In this document: piece after piece, positions 26,199 through 34,430 of the stretch | Position numbering within the stretch: the first letter of the stretch is position 1 | Layout: each line of letters begins with the position of its first letter | Assembly: GCA_020636135.1 (NCBI GenBank) | Contig: JACJYK010000003.1 | Span: 1-64,000 of the forward strand | DNA from: Lewinellaceae bacterium | GTDB lineage: Bacteria; Bacteroidota; Bacteroidia; Chitinophagales; Saprospiraceae | DNA length: 64,000 nucleotides | Direction: 5' to 3' | The notes under the pieces: generated by a model | Databases searched by the model: none | The model's input: only the letters and a program-made list of their open reading frames with translations | Told to the model about the DNA's origin: nothing | Made by a program: the position numbers and the translations under genes

Positions 26199-26582
26199 AT
26201 GGAAAAAACAGAATACCGATCCATTGATGAGTATATTGGCACCTTTTCCCCTGCTGTTCAGGAATTGTTACAAGCTATCCGTACGACGATACGAAAGCAT
26301 GCCCCGGAAGCAAAGGAGACCATCAGCTATGGCATGCCAACCTTTAAGTCTACTGAAAATCTGGTCCATTTTGCAGCTTATGACCATCACATCGGTTTTT
26401 ATCCGACTGCTTCGGGCATCCAGGCATTTCAGACGGAAATCAGCAAATATAAATGGGCCAAAGGCTCGGTCCAGTTTCCCCTATCCGAACCCATACCTTT
26501 CGATCTCATCGAACGCATGGTAGCCTACCGGGTTAAGGATGCCAAGGCAAAGTTTGAGGCGAAAAAGAAAGTTAAAAAATAG
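26199..26582 (+). CDS. DUF1801 family protein
   Basis: A 127-residue cytoplasmic protein of the DUF1801/YdhG-like family: SIDEYIGTF, then ETISYGMPTF at about residues 46-55, HHIGFYPT, and the Lys-rich end of the last helix. The family has a frataxin-like/iron-chaperone annotation from Bacillus Fra, but activity in most members is untested. It is the first of four small plus-strand genes (DUF1801, PhnB-like, DUF6157-like, alpha-CTD-like). A longer open frame over the same bases is a shadow. Confidence 0.88.
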   Translation: MEKTEYRSIDEYIGTFSPAVQELLQAIRTTIRKHAPEAKETISYGMPTFKSTENLVHFAAYDHHIGFYPTASGIQAFQTEISKYKWAKGSVQFPLSEPIPFDLIERMVAYRVKDAKAKFEAKKKVKK

Positions 26583-26611
26583 TCGTTCACGTTCTGATAT
26601 ATACATAATTT

Positions 26612-27058
26612 ATGGATCGAAATAAAATAATTCCCAGCCTGTGGTTTTGCGTTGAAAATGGTCAGATAAAAAACATCCTGGACTATTATCAGCACATTTT
26701 TGGAAGTGATTTTACTTCGGGACCCGTCATCCCGTTGGGCGAGACTCCCAGCGGTTATGCGGAAATGTGCGAGGTGGAGCTATTTGGCGGGAAATACATG
26801 CTGATGAGTACTGCCAGCGAGCACCACCCCTTAAATGATGCTATTTCTTTTATGATCAATTGCGTGGATCAGCAAGAAATTGATAAATACTGGAATTATT
26901 TCACCGCAGAGGGAAATGAGTCCCAATGCGGATGGTGTAATGACAAGTATGGTTTGCGCTGGCAGGTATTACCGGAAAATTTCGGATTACTGATGCAAAA
27001 ACCCAATGCCTGGCAAGTGATGATGTCTCAGCGGAAAATTGTCATCGCCGAATATTAA
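26612..27058 (+). CDS. PhnB-like VOC family protein
   Basis: A 148-residue vicinal-oxygen-chelate protein. It starts IIPSLWFCVENGQIKNILDYY, followed by VELFGGKYMLMS, AISFMINCVDQQEIDKYWNYF and CGWCNDKYGLRWQVLPE, which together identify the PhnB/3-demethylubiquinone-methyltransferase-like VOC group. Members are often annotated as methyltransferases, wrongly; most are small metal-binding or resistance-type proteins of unknown reaction. A weak, mismatched hairpin lies just past its stop (27056-27092). Confidence 0.88.
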   Translation: MDRNKIIPSLWFCVENGQIKNILDYYQHIFGSDFTSGPVIPLGETPSGYAEMCEVELFGGKYMLMSTASEHHPLNDAISFMINCVDQQEIDKYWNYFTAEGNESQCGWCNDKYGLRWQVLPENFGLLMQKPNAWQVMMSQRKIVIAEY

Positions 27059-27126
27059 ACCCCAAATACCTGCGGTTGGTCATTTTGGGTTAAAACAATA
27101 AATTGTTGCCCACAACACTATTTTAA

Positions 27127-27546
27127 ATGAAAGAACACACCACCAATTATTTTGACACCTTAATTGAAATAGCAGAAGACAGTCCAGTCAAGAATGCGGA
27201 GATCCCCTCAGTCAAAGGGGATCAAAAGACCATTGCATTCATTCAGTACGAGTTACTGATCGATCATCCCTACCAATACACCTCGGATGACCTGATCTTT
27301 AAATGCCATGCCTTAAGCAAAGAAATCGATCCGGTCGAATGGCAAGAAGCCAGGGCCGATTTCTTCTCCAGGGGCCAGGCTTGTATGCGGTCGTCCCCGC
27401 TGACCAAGCGCTATGGCTGGGGTGTCCACAGTGATCACCAGGGAAAGATTGCCCTGATCCCCTCAGAATCGGATGAATACCTCAACTTGCAAAAAGACCA
27501 GCATGTGCAGAAAGTCAAAGCCATGCGATCGAAGAGATCCCGATGA
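27127..27546 (+). CDS. DUF6157-like conserved hypothetical protein
   Basis: A 139-residue cytoplasmic protein. Segments such as NYFDTLIEIAEDSPV, QYTSDDLIF, and the run CMRSSPLTKRYGWGVHSD are strongly conserved in a family I recognise as DUF6157, which has no known activity. The invariant Arg-Ser-Ser-Pro-Leu and Tyr-Gly-Trp-Gly groups suggest a ligand or nucleic-acid site. The C-terminus is basic (KVKAMRSKRSR). The stop codon overlaps the start of the next gene by 4 bp, so the two proteins are translationally coupled and may work together. Confidence 0.75.
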   Translation: MKEHTTNYFDTLIEIAEDSPVKNAEIPSVKGDQKTIAFIQYELLIDHPYQYTSDDLIFKCHALSKEIDPVEWQEARADFFSRGQACMRSSPLTKRYGWGVHSDHQGKIALIPSESDEYLNLQKDQHVQKVKAMRSKRSR

Positions 27547-27836
27547 CAAAACGTCCGGGTACTTTACGGATCTGTCCCCGGGGACACCGGTACTACAAAA
27601 GCAGTGCTTGTCCGGTCTGCCCTCTCTGTGAAATAGAACATACACCTACCGCAGATTTTTTAATAAAAGTCAGTGCCCCCGCACGCAGGGCTCTGGAACG
27701 CGAAAATATCCAGACCCTGGAGCAATTGGCTTCCTGGACGGAACAAGGGTTGCTGAAACTGCACGGCATCGGGCCCCGTACTATCCCGCCACTCAGGGAT
27801 GCGCTCACTGGTCAGGGTTTGAAGTTTCGGGAGTAG
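27543..27836 (+). CDS. Small protein with zinc motif and RNA polymerase alpha-CTD-like helices
   Basis: A 97-residue protein in two parts. The first 35 residues carry ICPRGHRYYKSSACPVCPLCE, a likely zinc-binding knuckle with one Cys, one His and three later Cys. Residues about 45-95 (ALERENIQTLEQLASW, then LLKLHGIGPRTIPPLRDAL) match the helix-hairpin-helix pattern of the RNA polymerase alpha C-terminal domain, which contacts promoter DNA and activators. The combination suggests a DNA-binding accessory protein; no catalytic motif is present. It is coupled to the DUF6157-like gene by an ATGA overlap. Confidence 0.75.
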   Translation: MTKRPGTLRICPRGHRYYKSSACPVCPLCEIEHTPTADFLIKVSAPARRALERENIQTLEQLASWTEQGLLKLHGIGPRTIPPLRDALTGQGLKFRE

Positions 27837-27851
27837 CAATTCTGAATACAT

Positions 27852-29192
27852 TTATTTATGTTCCCAGTAACGTGCACAAAAGTCGAGGAAATAAGGATAA
27901 TTTGGGGCCGGTGTGTGTCCTTCATTGTGCTGTCGCCAGACCAGATCTCCCTCCAGTAATCCGTGATTAATTTCCGGCATCTCATCGGTGCCCAGGTCTT
28001 TTTTACCCAGCAACCGGTAGACCGGTCCGGCAGCTGCCGTAGCCATAAACATGCCCCGCTGGTCAGTCCACTGGTCACCGTCACTACCACAACCTACAAA
28101 TACCGGCCTGGGAGCACAGAGCGCAATGAGTTCATGGGCATCCACCGGTAAATCATCCCAGTTAAGGGGTCCGCCGTAGCGGATGAAGTTACCCGCCATC
28201 CAGTGGTATTCTCCACTTCCGGTGAGGTTTTCGACGATCTCACCGTAGTTGCGGCGGTTCAGCTTTGCGCCCCCCTCTCCGGATGAAGACACATAAGCCA
28301 CAGAAAACCGTTCATCGGAAGCCATCGTCACCAGAGCCGCCTTGCCATACCTGGAATGGCCGCCGATACTGACCTTAGTTTCGTCGAGATCCTGACGTCC
28401 CGTGAAATAGTCAAGCGCACGGCTGGCGCCCCACGCCCAGGCACGCAGCGCACCCCAATCGTCCGGCTTTCGACGCAGGCCTTTATTGACCAAACCAATG
28501 ATCCCTTGTGTCAGTCCGGCGCCGTTGTCGGCCTGGATACTGGTAGGACGCAACAGGGCATATGCCCAGCCTCTCCGGATACAATCGACCTGCCACGCAG
28601 AAGGCTGGGGTACCGACGTGTCTCCGGGGCGACGCCATAGTCCCCAGTAAAACTCGATGACAACCGGCTTCCGGTCAGGGTCATGCGCTGGCAGGACTAG
28701 GGTAAGATCCATATCCACGCTGATCTCCGGGTAACCGGTATTGTCTGCATGGCCGGTCAGTTTTTGCATGACCGCCGCCCGGTCACCGATCATGGTGTCC
28801 CTCTCCTCCAGTATCCTCCAATCAACCGCTGGTGCCTGGGCGGGCACGCGGCCGTACACCTCCCGATCAAAAAACTCGGCGATCTCCTTTCGACGCACCA
28901 TCCAGTCCGCTGGTGTAACTACCGGCTTTCCGTTATTAAATACCAACGGATCAGGCAGAACCGGATATGGATTGGCCCTGGCTTCATCGTAGTTTACGGC
29001 ATTGGGTGCGTTGAGGTCATTGCCGTTTGCTCCCTGCCGCAAAGAGTCAATACCGAGGAGGATCATCATTTGCCGGTGATCCTCGTAAGACAGCCGGTTA
29101 AGACTGTCACGTTCACGCTGAGAAGGAAACTGTCCAAATGCGGCGGTGCAGATCAGCCATCCTGAAACAAATACGATCAACCGTTTCATCAC
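27852..29192 (-). CDS. CE15-like glucuronoyl esterase (exported alpha/beta hydrolase)
   Basis: A 446-residue exported esterase. The signal peptide (LIVFVSGWLICTAAFGQ) is followed by a helical linker and the CE15 core. The nucleophile elbow reads GGHSRYGKAAL with Ser280, matching the bacterial variant of the GCSRxGK motif, and the catalytic His is in NEGHTPAPNY near the C-terminus. The SSGEGGAK segment also fits. CE15 enzymes cut the ester between 4-O-methyl-glucuronic acid of xylan and lignin alcohols. The gene is convergent with the small alpha-CTD-like gene and has no polysaccharide-utilisation partners next to it. Confidence 0.88.
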   Translation of the reverse strand: MMKRLIVFVSGWLICTAAFGQFPSQRERDSLNRLSYEDHRQMMILLGIDSLRQGANGNDLNAPNAVNYDEARANPYPVLPDPLVFNNGKPVVTPADWMVRRKEIAEFFDREVYGRVPAQAPAVDWRILEERDTMIGDRAAVMQKLTGHADNTGYPEISVDMDLTLVLPAHDPDRKPVVIEFYWGLWRRPGDTSVPQPSAWQVDCIRRGWAYALLRPTSIQADNGAGLTQGIIGLVNKGLRRKPDDWGALRAWAWGASRALDYFTGRQDLDETKVSIGGHSRYGKAALVTMASDERFSVAYVSSSGEGGAKLNRRNYGEIVENLTGSGEYHWMAGNFIRYGGPLNWDDLPVDAHELIALCAPRPVFVGCGSDGDQWTDQRGMFMATAAAGPVYRLLGKKDLGTDEMPEINHGLLEGDLVWRQHNEGHTPAPNYPYFLDFCARYWEHK

Positions 29193-29289
29193 GTCATTCT
29201 ATTCTTTAGATATACAGAAAGATACGGTATTGTGTGGAAAAGTCGGTGATTGAGTGGGCGTCGTGGGGCGCAGGTTTGCGAATAACCAT

Positions 29290-29297
29290 TAACTTTG
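29290..29297 (+). promoter_or_regulatory. TAACTTTG -7 promoter element of mtaB
   Basis: TAACTTTG matches TAnnTTTG and lies 24 bp before the chosen ATG at 29322. This placement supports the ATG over a TTG at 29295, which would lie within the promoter element. Confidence 0.6.
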
Positions 29298-29321
29298 CGG
29301 CTTCGTAATCAAGCAATTAGC

Positions 29322-30668
29322 ATGGCGACACCCCGATCTGTAGCATTTCACACCCTGGGTTGTAAGTTGAATTTTGCAGAAACCTCCTCGATAGCCCGGC
29401 TATTTGAGGATGCCGGCTATGCGATCCATACCTGGGAGGAAGCTGCAGATTTTTATGTGATCAACACCTGCTCGGTGACCGATTTTGCCGACCGGAAATG
29501 CCGTAAAGCGGTACGTCATGCATTACGCCAGTCGCCTCAGGCCAAGATCATCATGATGGGCTGTTACGCACAACTAAAACCGGAGGAAATTGCTGGCATC
29601 CCGGGCGTAGATCTTGTACTGGGCGCCGGGGAAAAATTTAAGATCCTGGAATACATCGATCAATTGCGTGACACCTCCGGTAAGGGTCTGGTTGCCGTGC
29701 AGGACATCCAGTCCATAACTCATTTTGATCAGTCATTTTCCTTTGGCGACCGTACCCGTTCCTTTTTAAAAGTACAGGACGGCTGCGACTACAATTGTGC
29801 TTTTTGTACCATACCTCAGGCACGGGGTAAAAGCCGCAGCGAATCCATCGATCAGATTGTTGCCAATGCCCGCGCCATCGCCGAAATGGGGGTGAAAGAA
29901 ATCGTACTGACAGGCGTCAATATCGGGGACTTTGGTAAATACCTGGATTCACAGACCGGGCGGTTCCGGCGACAGACCAAATTTCTGACTCTCCTTCACG
30001 CTTTGGATGCTGTCGAAGGCATCGATCGCATCCGCATTTCCAGTATTGAACCTAATTTGTGTGACGATGAGGTAATTGATTTCATCAGCCAATCCAACAC
30101 CATTGTACCACATCTCCACCTTCCGTTGCAATCGGGAAATGATAAACAACTGGAGCAGATGCAACGCCGCTATCGTCGTGACCTTTATGCCGACCGGGTC
30201 AGTGCCATCAAAGAAAAAATGCCCCATGCCAACATCGGGGTGGACGTTATCGTCGGATTCCCCGGAGAAACGGACGAGGACTTTGCGGAGACCTACCGGT
30301 TTATTCAGGATCTGGATGTGACGTATCTCCATGTATTTACCTATTCCGAACGTCCCAACACACCTGCCTATGCGATGCCTGGTAAAGTCCCCATGGAGGT
30401 GCGGCGGCAGCGCAATAAAATGCTTACCATCCTGTCGGAGAAGAAACGCAGGGCTTTTTACGAAGCATTTTGTGGTAGTACCCGCCCCGTTCTTTTTGAA
30501 AAGAGCACCCATCCAGGCCAGATGAGTGGATTTACCGATAACTACCTCAAAGTCGAAATGCCTGAGGATGCCCTGATGCTAAACACCATCAGGCCGGTGC
30601 AGTTATCCCAATTGAATGCTGAAGGTCACTTTGAAGGTCTGATCCTGACAGCAGAAGCGATCGGCTGA
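29322..30668 (+). CDS. mtaB: tRNA threonylcarbamoyladenosine (t6A37) methylthiotransferase MtaB
   Basis: A 448-residue radical-SAM enzyme that adds a methylthio group to t6A at position 37 of tRNAs reading ANN codons. The order is the MTTase family one: an N-terminal UPF0004 domain (FHTLGCKLNFAETS with the first cluster Cys, then NTCSVTDFAD and MGCYAQLKP), a radical-SAM domain with CDYNCAFC at residues 155-162, and a C-terminal TRAM-like part. The LGCKLN motif separates MtaB from MiaB and RimO. The gene is convergent with the acyl carrier protein gene, 4 bp apart. Confidence 0.95.
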   Translation: MATPRSVAFHTLGCKLNFAETSSIARLFEDAGYAIHTWEEAADFYVINTCSVTDFADRKCRKAVRHALRQSPQAKIIMMGCYAQLKPEEIAGIPGVDLVLGAGEKFKILEYIDQLRDTSGKGLVAVQDIQSITHFDQSFSFGDRTRSFLKVQDGCDYNCAFCTIPQARGKSRSESIDQIVANARAIAEMGVKEIVLTGVNIGDFGKYLDSQTGRFRRQTKFLTLLHALDAVEGIDRIRISSIEPNLCDDEVIDFISQSNTIVPHLHLPLQSGNDKQLEQMQRRYRRDLYADRVSAIKEKMPHANIGVDVIVGFPGETDEDFAETYRFIQDLDVTYLHVFTYSERPNTPAYAMPGKVPMEVRRQRNKMLTILSEKKRRAFYEAFCGSTRPVLFEKSTHPGQMSGFTDNYLKVEMPEDALMLNTIRPVQLSQLNAEGHFEGLILTAEAIG

Positions 30669-30672
30669 CCGG

Positions 30673-30912
30673 TCAGTGAGCAGGAATCAGGCGTGACTGT
30701 TCAAATGCGTAGCAAAGGTCATCCACTGTCTGAACTTTTTCGATGGCTTCAGCGCTCAATTCCACGCCAAACATATTTTCCAGTTTGAATATTAAGTCGA
30801 GACGATCGATGGAATCCAGTTGCAGGTCGTTCTCCAGGGATTCAAAGTAGTTGATCTGCTGGACCGGGCGTCCCAGGATATAGCTCAGATATTGTAAAAT
30901 GTGCGTTTTCAT
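30673..30912 (-). CDS. Acyl carrier protein
   Basis: A 79-residue acyl carrier protein. The phosphopantetheine site is Ser34 in LQLDSIDRLDL, followed by the recognition helix FKLENMFGVELS and the end TVDDLCYAFEQ. The Arg after the DSID motif and the unusual end mark it as divergent from the housekeeping AcpP (DSLD). The ATG at 30912 is preferred over a GTG eight codons upstream. No fatty-acid, polyketide or lipid-A gene is near, so its partner enzymes must lie elsewhere. Confidence 0.9.
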   Translation of the reverse strand: MKTHILQYLSYILGRPVQQINYFESLENDLQLDSIDRLDLIFKLENMFGVELSAEAIEKVQTVDDLCYAFEQSRLIPAH

Positions 30913-31014
30913 AAATTTGGATGTTACACGATTCACATTTAATCTAGCTAAAACGATGTTGGGGAGCCACCTGTTTAAAGCTGACTCTGAGTTTAAGAAT
31001 TCGTTAACATTTTG

Positions 31015-32787
31015 TTAATCTTTGAGTAGCTTGATAGTTCGGGAACCTTCTTCCGCCACCAATTGCAGGTAATACAATCCAGCTGAAATTCCCTGCAGAT
31101 CGTTACTCCAATTGGATTGCCGGTCAATTGATGCTGATAACACCAGTCTGCCCAATTGATCATACATCCGGATCTGATGCACATTTATTTTTTGACTCCA
31201 GTTCAAATTTATTTTGTCATGAGCCGGATTGGGAACCACCTGAATTGCCCAGTCTGAAACAATAGTACCGCCATTACCTGTGGTAGCCAGGGCTAGCTTG
31301 AGCGCTTTGCTCAGGTTGAGAATGCCGTACCCATAGTATGCATTGGGAACGCTCATGCCATCAAATGGGCCACACGCTGTCGGATCATACATCGGATCTG
31401 CGCTGGATTCGAGGATGTACTGGATGCGATCAACATCGCCGTCCAGGGCAGGCACTGCCGATAAAAGCAGGGCGACACCGCCCGCGACATGGGGGCCGGA
31501 CATACTGGTGCCATTCCAGTTCTGATATCCGCCTCCCAGCACAGCGGATCGTACATTAACACCGGGAGCCACCAGATCGGGCTTCAGTCGTCCACTGCCA
31601 TCCACCAATACCGGTCCGCGCGAAGAAAAGCCGGCCAGGGTGTCATCCTGCCGGATGGCCCCGATGGTAAAACTGGAAGCGTAGATCGCTGCCGGGTCAT
31701 TGACTGTACTACAATTAGTCCCGTCATTGCCCGCAGATACCACCACAAAAATGCCTGCCTGCCTCAGCTGTGCGACCGCTTCATCCAGTAGTGAAAAATT
31801 GGTTGCATTGCATCCCTCTTCTGGCGGACAGCCCCAACTGTTGTTGATGACCGCCGGAGCCAAATCCGGATTTGGGTTCTCTCCGGTCAGGTCGGTGGGC
31901 GCCAGTAACCATTCAAAACACTCCAGATAGGTCCAGGGTGATCCCCACCCCCGTTCCATACACCGGCATCCTATCCACTCTGCTTCGGGTGCTATCCCGA
32001 TCGGCTCATCCGGTGCCAGTCCGGCCATGGTACCCATGGTGTGGGTGCCGTGACTTTGATCATCACAGGGGACCTGACTATCGAGCCCACAGGGATTGCT
32101 TTCCGGTGTAGGCATTTCATCCTTGTTAAGTGGATTGATGGTATGGATGGCATCGTGCCAGTTGTAATCATGAACCGGGTCGCCCGTGGTCCGGTATCCG
32201 CGGTATTGATTTTTGATGGCCGGATGACTCCAATCGTAACCGGTGTCCTCACCACCGACCGTGACCCCTTTGCCTTTTATACCCAGATCCCACAGGCTGT
32301 CCGCTTTGATCCGATGGATGCCCCAGGGAATGGCGGTAGGGCCTCTTACTTCCACCTGGGATACATTCCACTCGGCCGGTGTTGGCTGAAGCCGCCACTG
32401 TGGATTGGGCAGTACCTTTTCTACTTCCGGAAATAATATGATCTCATCGATTTCCTGTGCTGTCAAACTGACGTGAATAGCATTGACGATCCAGCGGCTC
32501 GACCATGATTTATTATGCTGATTGCACCACCGGATCAATGCCTGCTGGGACTGATCCGCATGCTGACGGAGTTGATGATAGACGGAGCGTGACTTCATTA
32601 CCTTACCCTGCAGGTTGCGGGTATCCGGACTGATTTGGTGGAGGTAAACAATGCATTCGATAAGGTCATCCGGGCCAGCAGATTTCATTTGGGCTACTAT
32701 CCGGGAGTCGATGTCCACCTGACCTGAAAGAGATCTGGTCACCAGCAAGGTAAGCAGTAGAGTTCCACCGGTAATGTATCTTTTCAT
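31015..32787 (-). CDS. Subtilisin-like S8 protease with T9SS sorting domain
   Basis: A 590-residue secreted serine protease. After a signal peptide (ITGGTLLLTLLVTRSLSGQ) comes a propeptide-like region (about residues 25-150), then the S8 catalytic domain with Asp181 in GGEDTGYDWSHP, His246 in SHGTHTMGTMAG, the oxyanion Asn region in VINNSWG and Ser428 in NGTSMSGPHVAGG. The last 75 residues are a type A T9SS sorting domain (VVPNPAHDKI, YDQLGRLV, GLYYLQL), so the protease crosses the outer membrane by the type IX system and is anchored or released outside. The ATG at 32787 is preferred over one eleven codons upstream. Confidence 0.93.
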   Translation of the reverse strand: MKRYITGGTLLLTLLVTRSLSGQVDIDSRIVAQMKSAGPDDLIECIVYLHQISPDTRNLQGKVMKSRSVYHQLRQHADQSQQALIRWCNQHNKSWSSRWIVNAIHVSLTAQEIDEIILFPEVEKVLPNPQWRLQPTPAEWNVSQVEVRGPTAIPWGIHRIKADSLWDLGIKGKGVTVGGEDTGYDWSHPAIKNQYRGYRTTGDPVHDYNWHDAIHTINPLNKDEMPTPESNPCGLDSQVPCDDQSHGTHTMGTMAGLAPDEPIGIAPEAEWIGCRCMERGWGSPWTYLECFEWLLAPTDLTGENPNPDLAPAVINNSWGCPPEEGCNATNFSLLDEAVAQLRQAGIFVVVSAGNDGTNCSTVNDPAAIYASSFTIGAIRQDDTLAGFSSRGPVLVDGSGRLKPDLVAPGVNVRSAVLGGGYQNWNGTSMSGPHVAGGVALLLSAVPALDGDVDRIQYILESSADPMYDPTACGPFDGMSVPNAYYGYGILNLSKALKLALATTGNGGTIVSDWAIQVVPNPAHDKINLNWSQKINVHQIRMYDQLGRLVLSASIDRQSNWSNDLQGISAGLYYLQLVAEEGSRTIKLLKD

Positions 32788-32892
32788 TGCACTCAAGGTA
32801 ATCCGCTCAACCATTAACATCTGAATCGTGGAAATGATTTAACTCATTGTGTATAAAAATCAGACCATGAAGGTAACAGTTTCCGAATCTGC

Positions 32893-32900
32893 TATCTTTG
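32893..32900 (+). promoter_or_regulatory. TATCTTTG -7 promoter element of the AstE/AspA-like gene
   Basis: TATCTTTG fits TAnnTTTG and ends 6 bp before the ATG at 32907, so the transcript may start at or next to the start codon and be leaderless. Confidence 0.55.
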
Positions 32901-32906
32901 CAAGCT

Positions 32907-33845
32907 ATGGTTTCACGACATTTTCTCGGCAGATATCTGGGGCAGGAAAAGGGGCCGCTCATGGTCGCTATCGGGGCGATGCACGGCAACGAACCGGCTG
33001 GTGTGAAGGGGATTGAACTAATCCTTAAAATGCTGGAAGTGGAGCCCATCACGCGACCGGAATTTGTCTTCCGGGGGCGATTTATCGGTATCCTAGGCAA
33101 TCCCGTTGCTTATCAGCGCCGTTTGAGGTTTATTGATATGGATATGAATCGCCACTGGCAAGCTGAACGAATACGGCAGCAAATCCAACAACCCGAGCAA
33201 CCCAAATCCGTGGAAGAGCGGGCGATACTCAATGTCCTGCGGCTGATCCACGAGGAAATAAAAAATTATCGGCCTACCGAAGTCGTCTTGCTCGATTTGC
33301 ACACGACTTCTTCGACTGGTGGCATATTCTCCATTGCCGGAGATGACCCGTCCAGTCAGGAACTTGCCGTGGAGCTGCCTGCACCGGTGATCCTCGGTCT
33401 GGCCGATGAACTGAAAGGTACTCTCCTGCAATATTTTAAATCCATCAAACTGGATGTTCCGGTGCGAACCATATCCTTTGAAGCCGGACATCATACCGAC
33501 CCGCTGTCCGTAAACCGATGCATAGCAGCCCTCACCTGCTGTATGCGTGCGATCGGATGTGTCGGTCAAAATGACGTAGAAAGCCAGCACATGCGGGTAT
33601 TACTGGACCAGGCCGACGGTTTGCCCAAACTCACGCGCCTGGTTTACCGGCATTCCATTCAGCCGGAAGATCATTTTGTCATGCAACCGAATTACAGCAA
33701 TTTTAAAATAATACGACAAGGGGAGATCATCGCGCACGACAGCAAAGGTGCCGTCCCTTCTCCCTTTGACGGCCGGATCCTGTTGCCTTTGTATCAGAAA
33801 CAAGGAGATGACGGCTTTTTTATTGTTCAAGATATCCAAGTATGA
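32907..33845 (+). CDS. Succinylglutamate desuccinylase/aspartoacylase (AstE/AspA) family protein
   Basis: A 312-residue zinc-dependent deacylase of the M14-like fold. Zinc ligands are visible in GAMHGNEPAG (His26 and Glu29) and in LLDLHTTSS (His), and a substrate-binding Arg is in DMDMNRHW. The Glu in ISFEAGHHTD is the expected catalytic base. Relatives remove acyl groups from N-acyl amino acids such as N-acetylaspartate or N-succinylglutamate. The length and the C-terminal domain (HFVMQPNYSNFKII) fit the family. The ATG at 32907 is preferred over a TTG within the promoter element. It overlaps the next gene by 4 bp. Confidence 0.88.
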   Translation: MVSRHFLGRYLGQEKGPLMVAIGAMHGNEPAGVKGIELILKMLEVEPITRPEFVFRGRFIGILGNPVAYQRRLRFIDMDMNRHWQAERIRQQIQQPEQPKSVEERAILNVLRLIHEEIKNYRPTEVVLLDLHTTSSTGGIFSIAGDDPSSQELAVELPAPVILGLADELKGTLLQYFKSIKLDVPVRTISFEAGHHTDPLSVNRCIAALTCCMRAIGCVGQNDVESQHMRVLLDQADGLPKLTRLVYRHSIQPEDHFVMQPNYSNFKIIRQGEIIAHDSKGAVPSPFDGRILLPLYQKQGDDGFFIVQDIQV

Positions 33846-34321
33846 ATACCAATCCTGTCCAATGGGAAACCATTGATGCACTGATCAATGCTACCGCTGA
33901 AGATGAAAATTTATCCTTCACCTGGCTTGACGATCTCGCCACCCATCAACTGGAGCTGGTCGCTTATGCCATTTCCGAAGAGATGCAAGCAGTCTATTCG
34001 GAACTGGAACGAGTCCAGGTGCTTTATCTCTTATCCGTCATCTGGAAAGCGCTGGAAGGCAAGTTAAAGGCGGAACCCCTGGATCCGGAGACCCTGGAAT
34101 CCGTGGATGAAGCCAACTGGCTGCGGTACGAAGAGGCGGAAGATGAGGTAAAATTATTGGATGACTGGATCGATGAGAGCGAAGAACCCGAATTACTGGA
34201 ACTTTTAATCCAGGGAATACTGGAAGAAGAGGAACTGGGCGAGAATTCACCGGAAGCCATCTGGGGATTGTTCATCCAGGCCAAATCCTGTCTCGACGCT
34301 TTGCTGACCCTGCGCTTGTAG
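33842..34321 (+). CDS. Very acidic helical protein of unknown function
   Basis: I do not recognise this 159-residue protein. It is rich in Glu and Asp, with few basic residues, and almost all predicted helix (for example DDLATHQLELVAYAISEEMQ and ELLELLIQGILEEEEL). There is no signal peptide, membrane segment, Cys pair or catalytic motif. It is coupled to the AstE/AspA-like gene by an ATGA overlap, which suggests a partner or regulator of that enzyme. A role in cytoplasmic protein-protein contact is more likely than catalysis. Confidence 0.75.
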   Translation: MNTNPVQWETIDALINATAEDENLSFTWLDDLATHQLELVAYAISEEMQAVYSELERVQVLYLLSVIWKALEGKLKAEPLDPETLESVDEANWLRYEEAEDEVKLLDDWIDESEEPELLELLIQGILEEEELGENSPEAIWGLFIQAKSCLDALLTLRL

Positions 34322-34430
34322 CAATAACCGGGTTGATACGGCCGGAATCCCGGATGGCATTCTTTTGGGGAATTATGTAACTTCATAACCTGTACCTGTG
34401 TTGGTACGTTTAAGTATAAAGTCTTAACGG

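Noticed and set aside
26119..26523. Frame overlapping the DUF1801 gene
   Set aside because: The DUF1801 frame keeps all family motifs; this one is out of frame with it and shows none.
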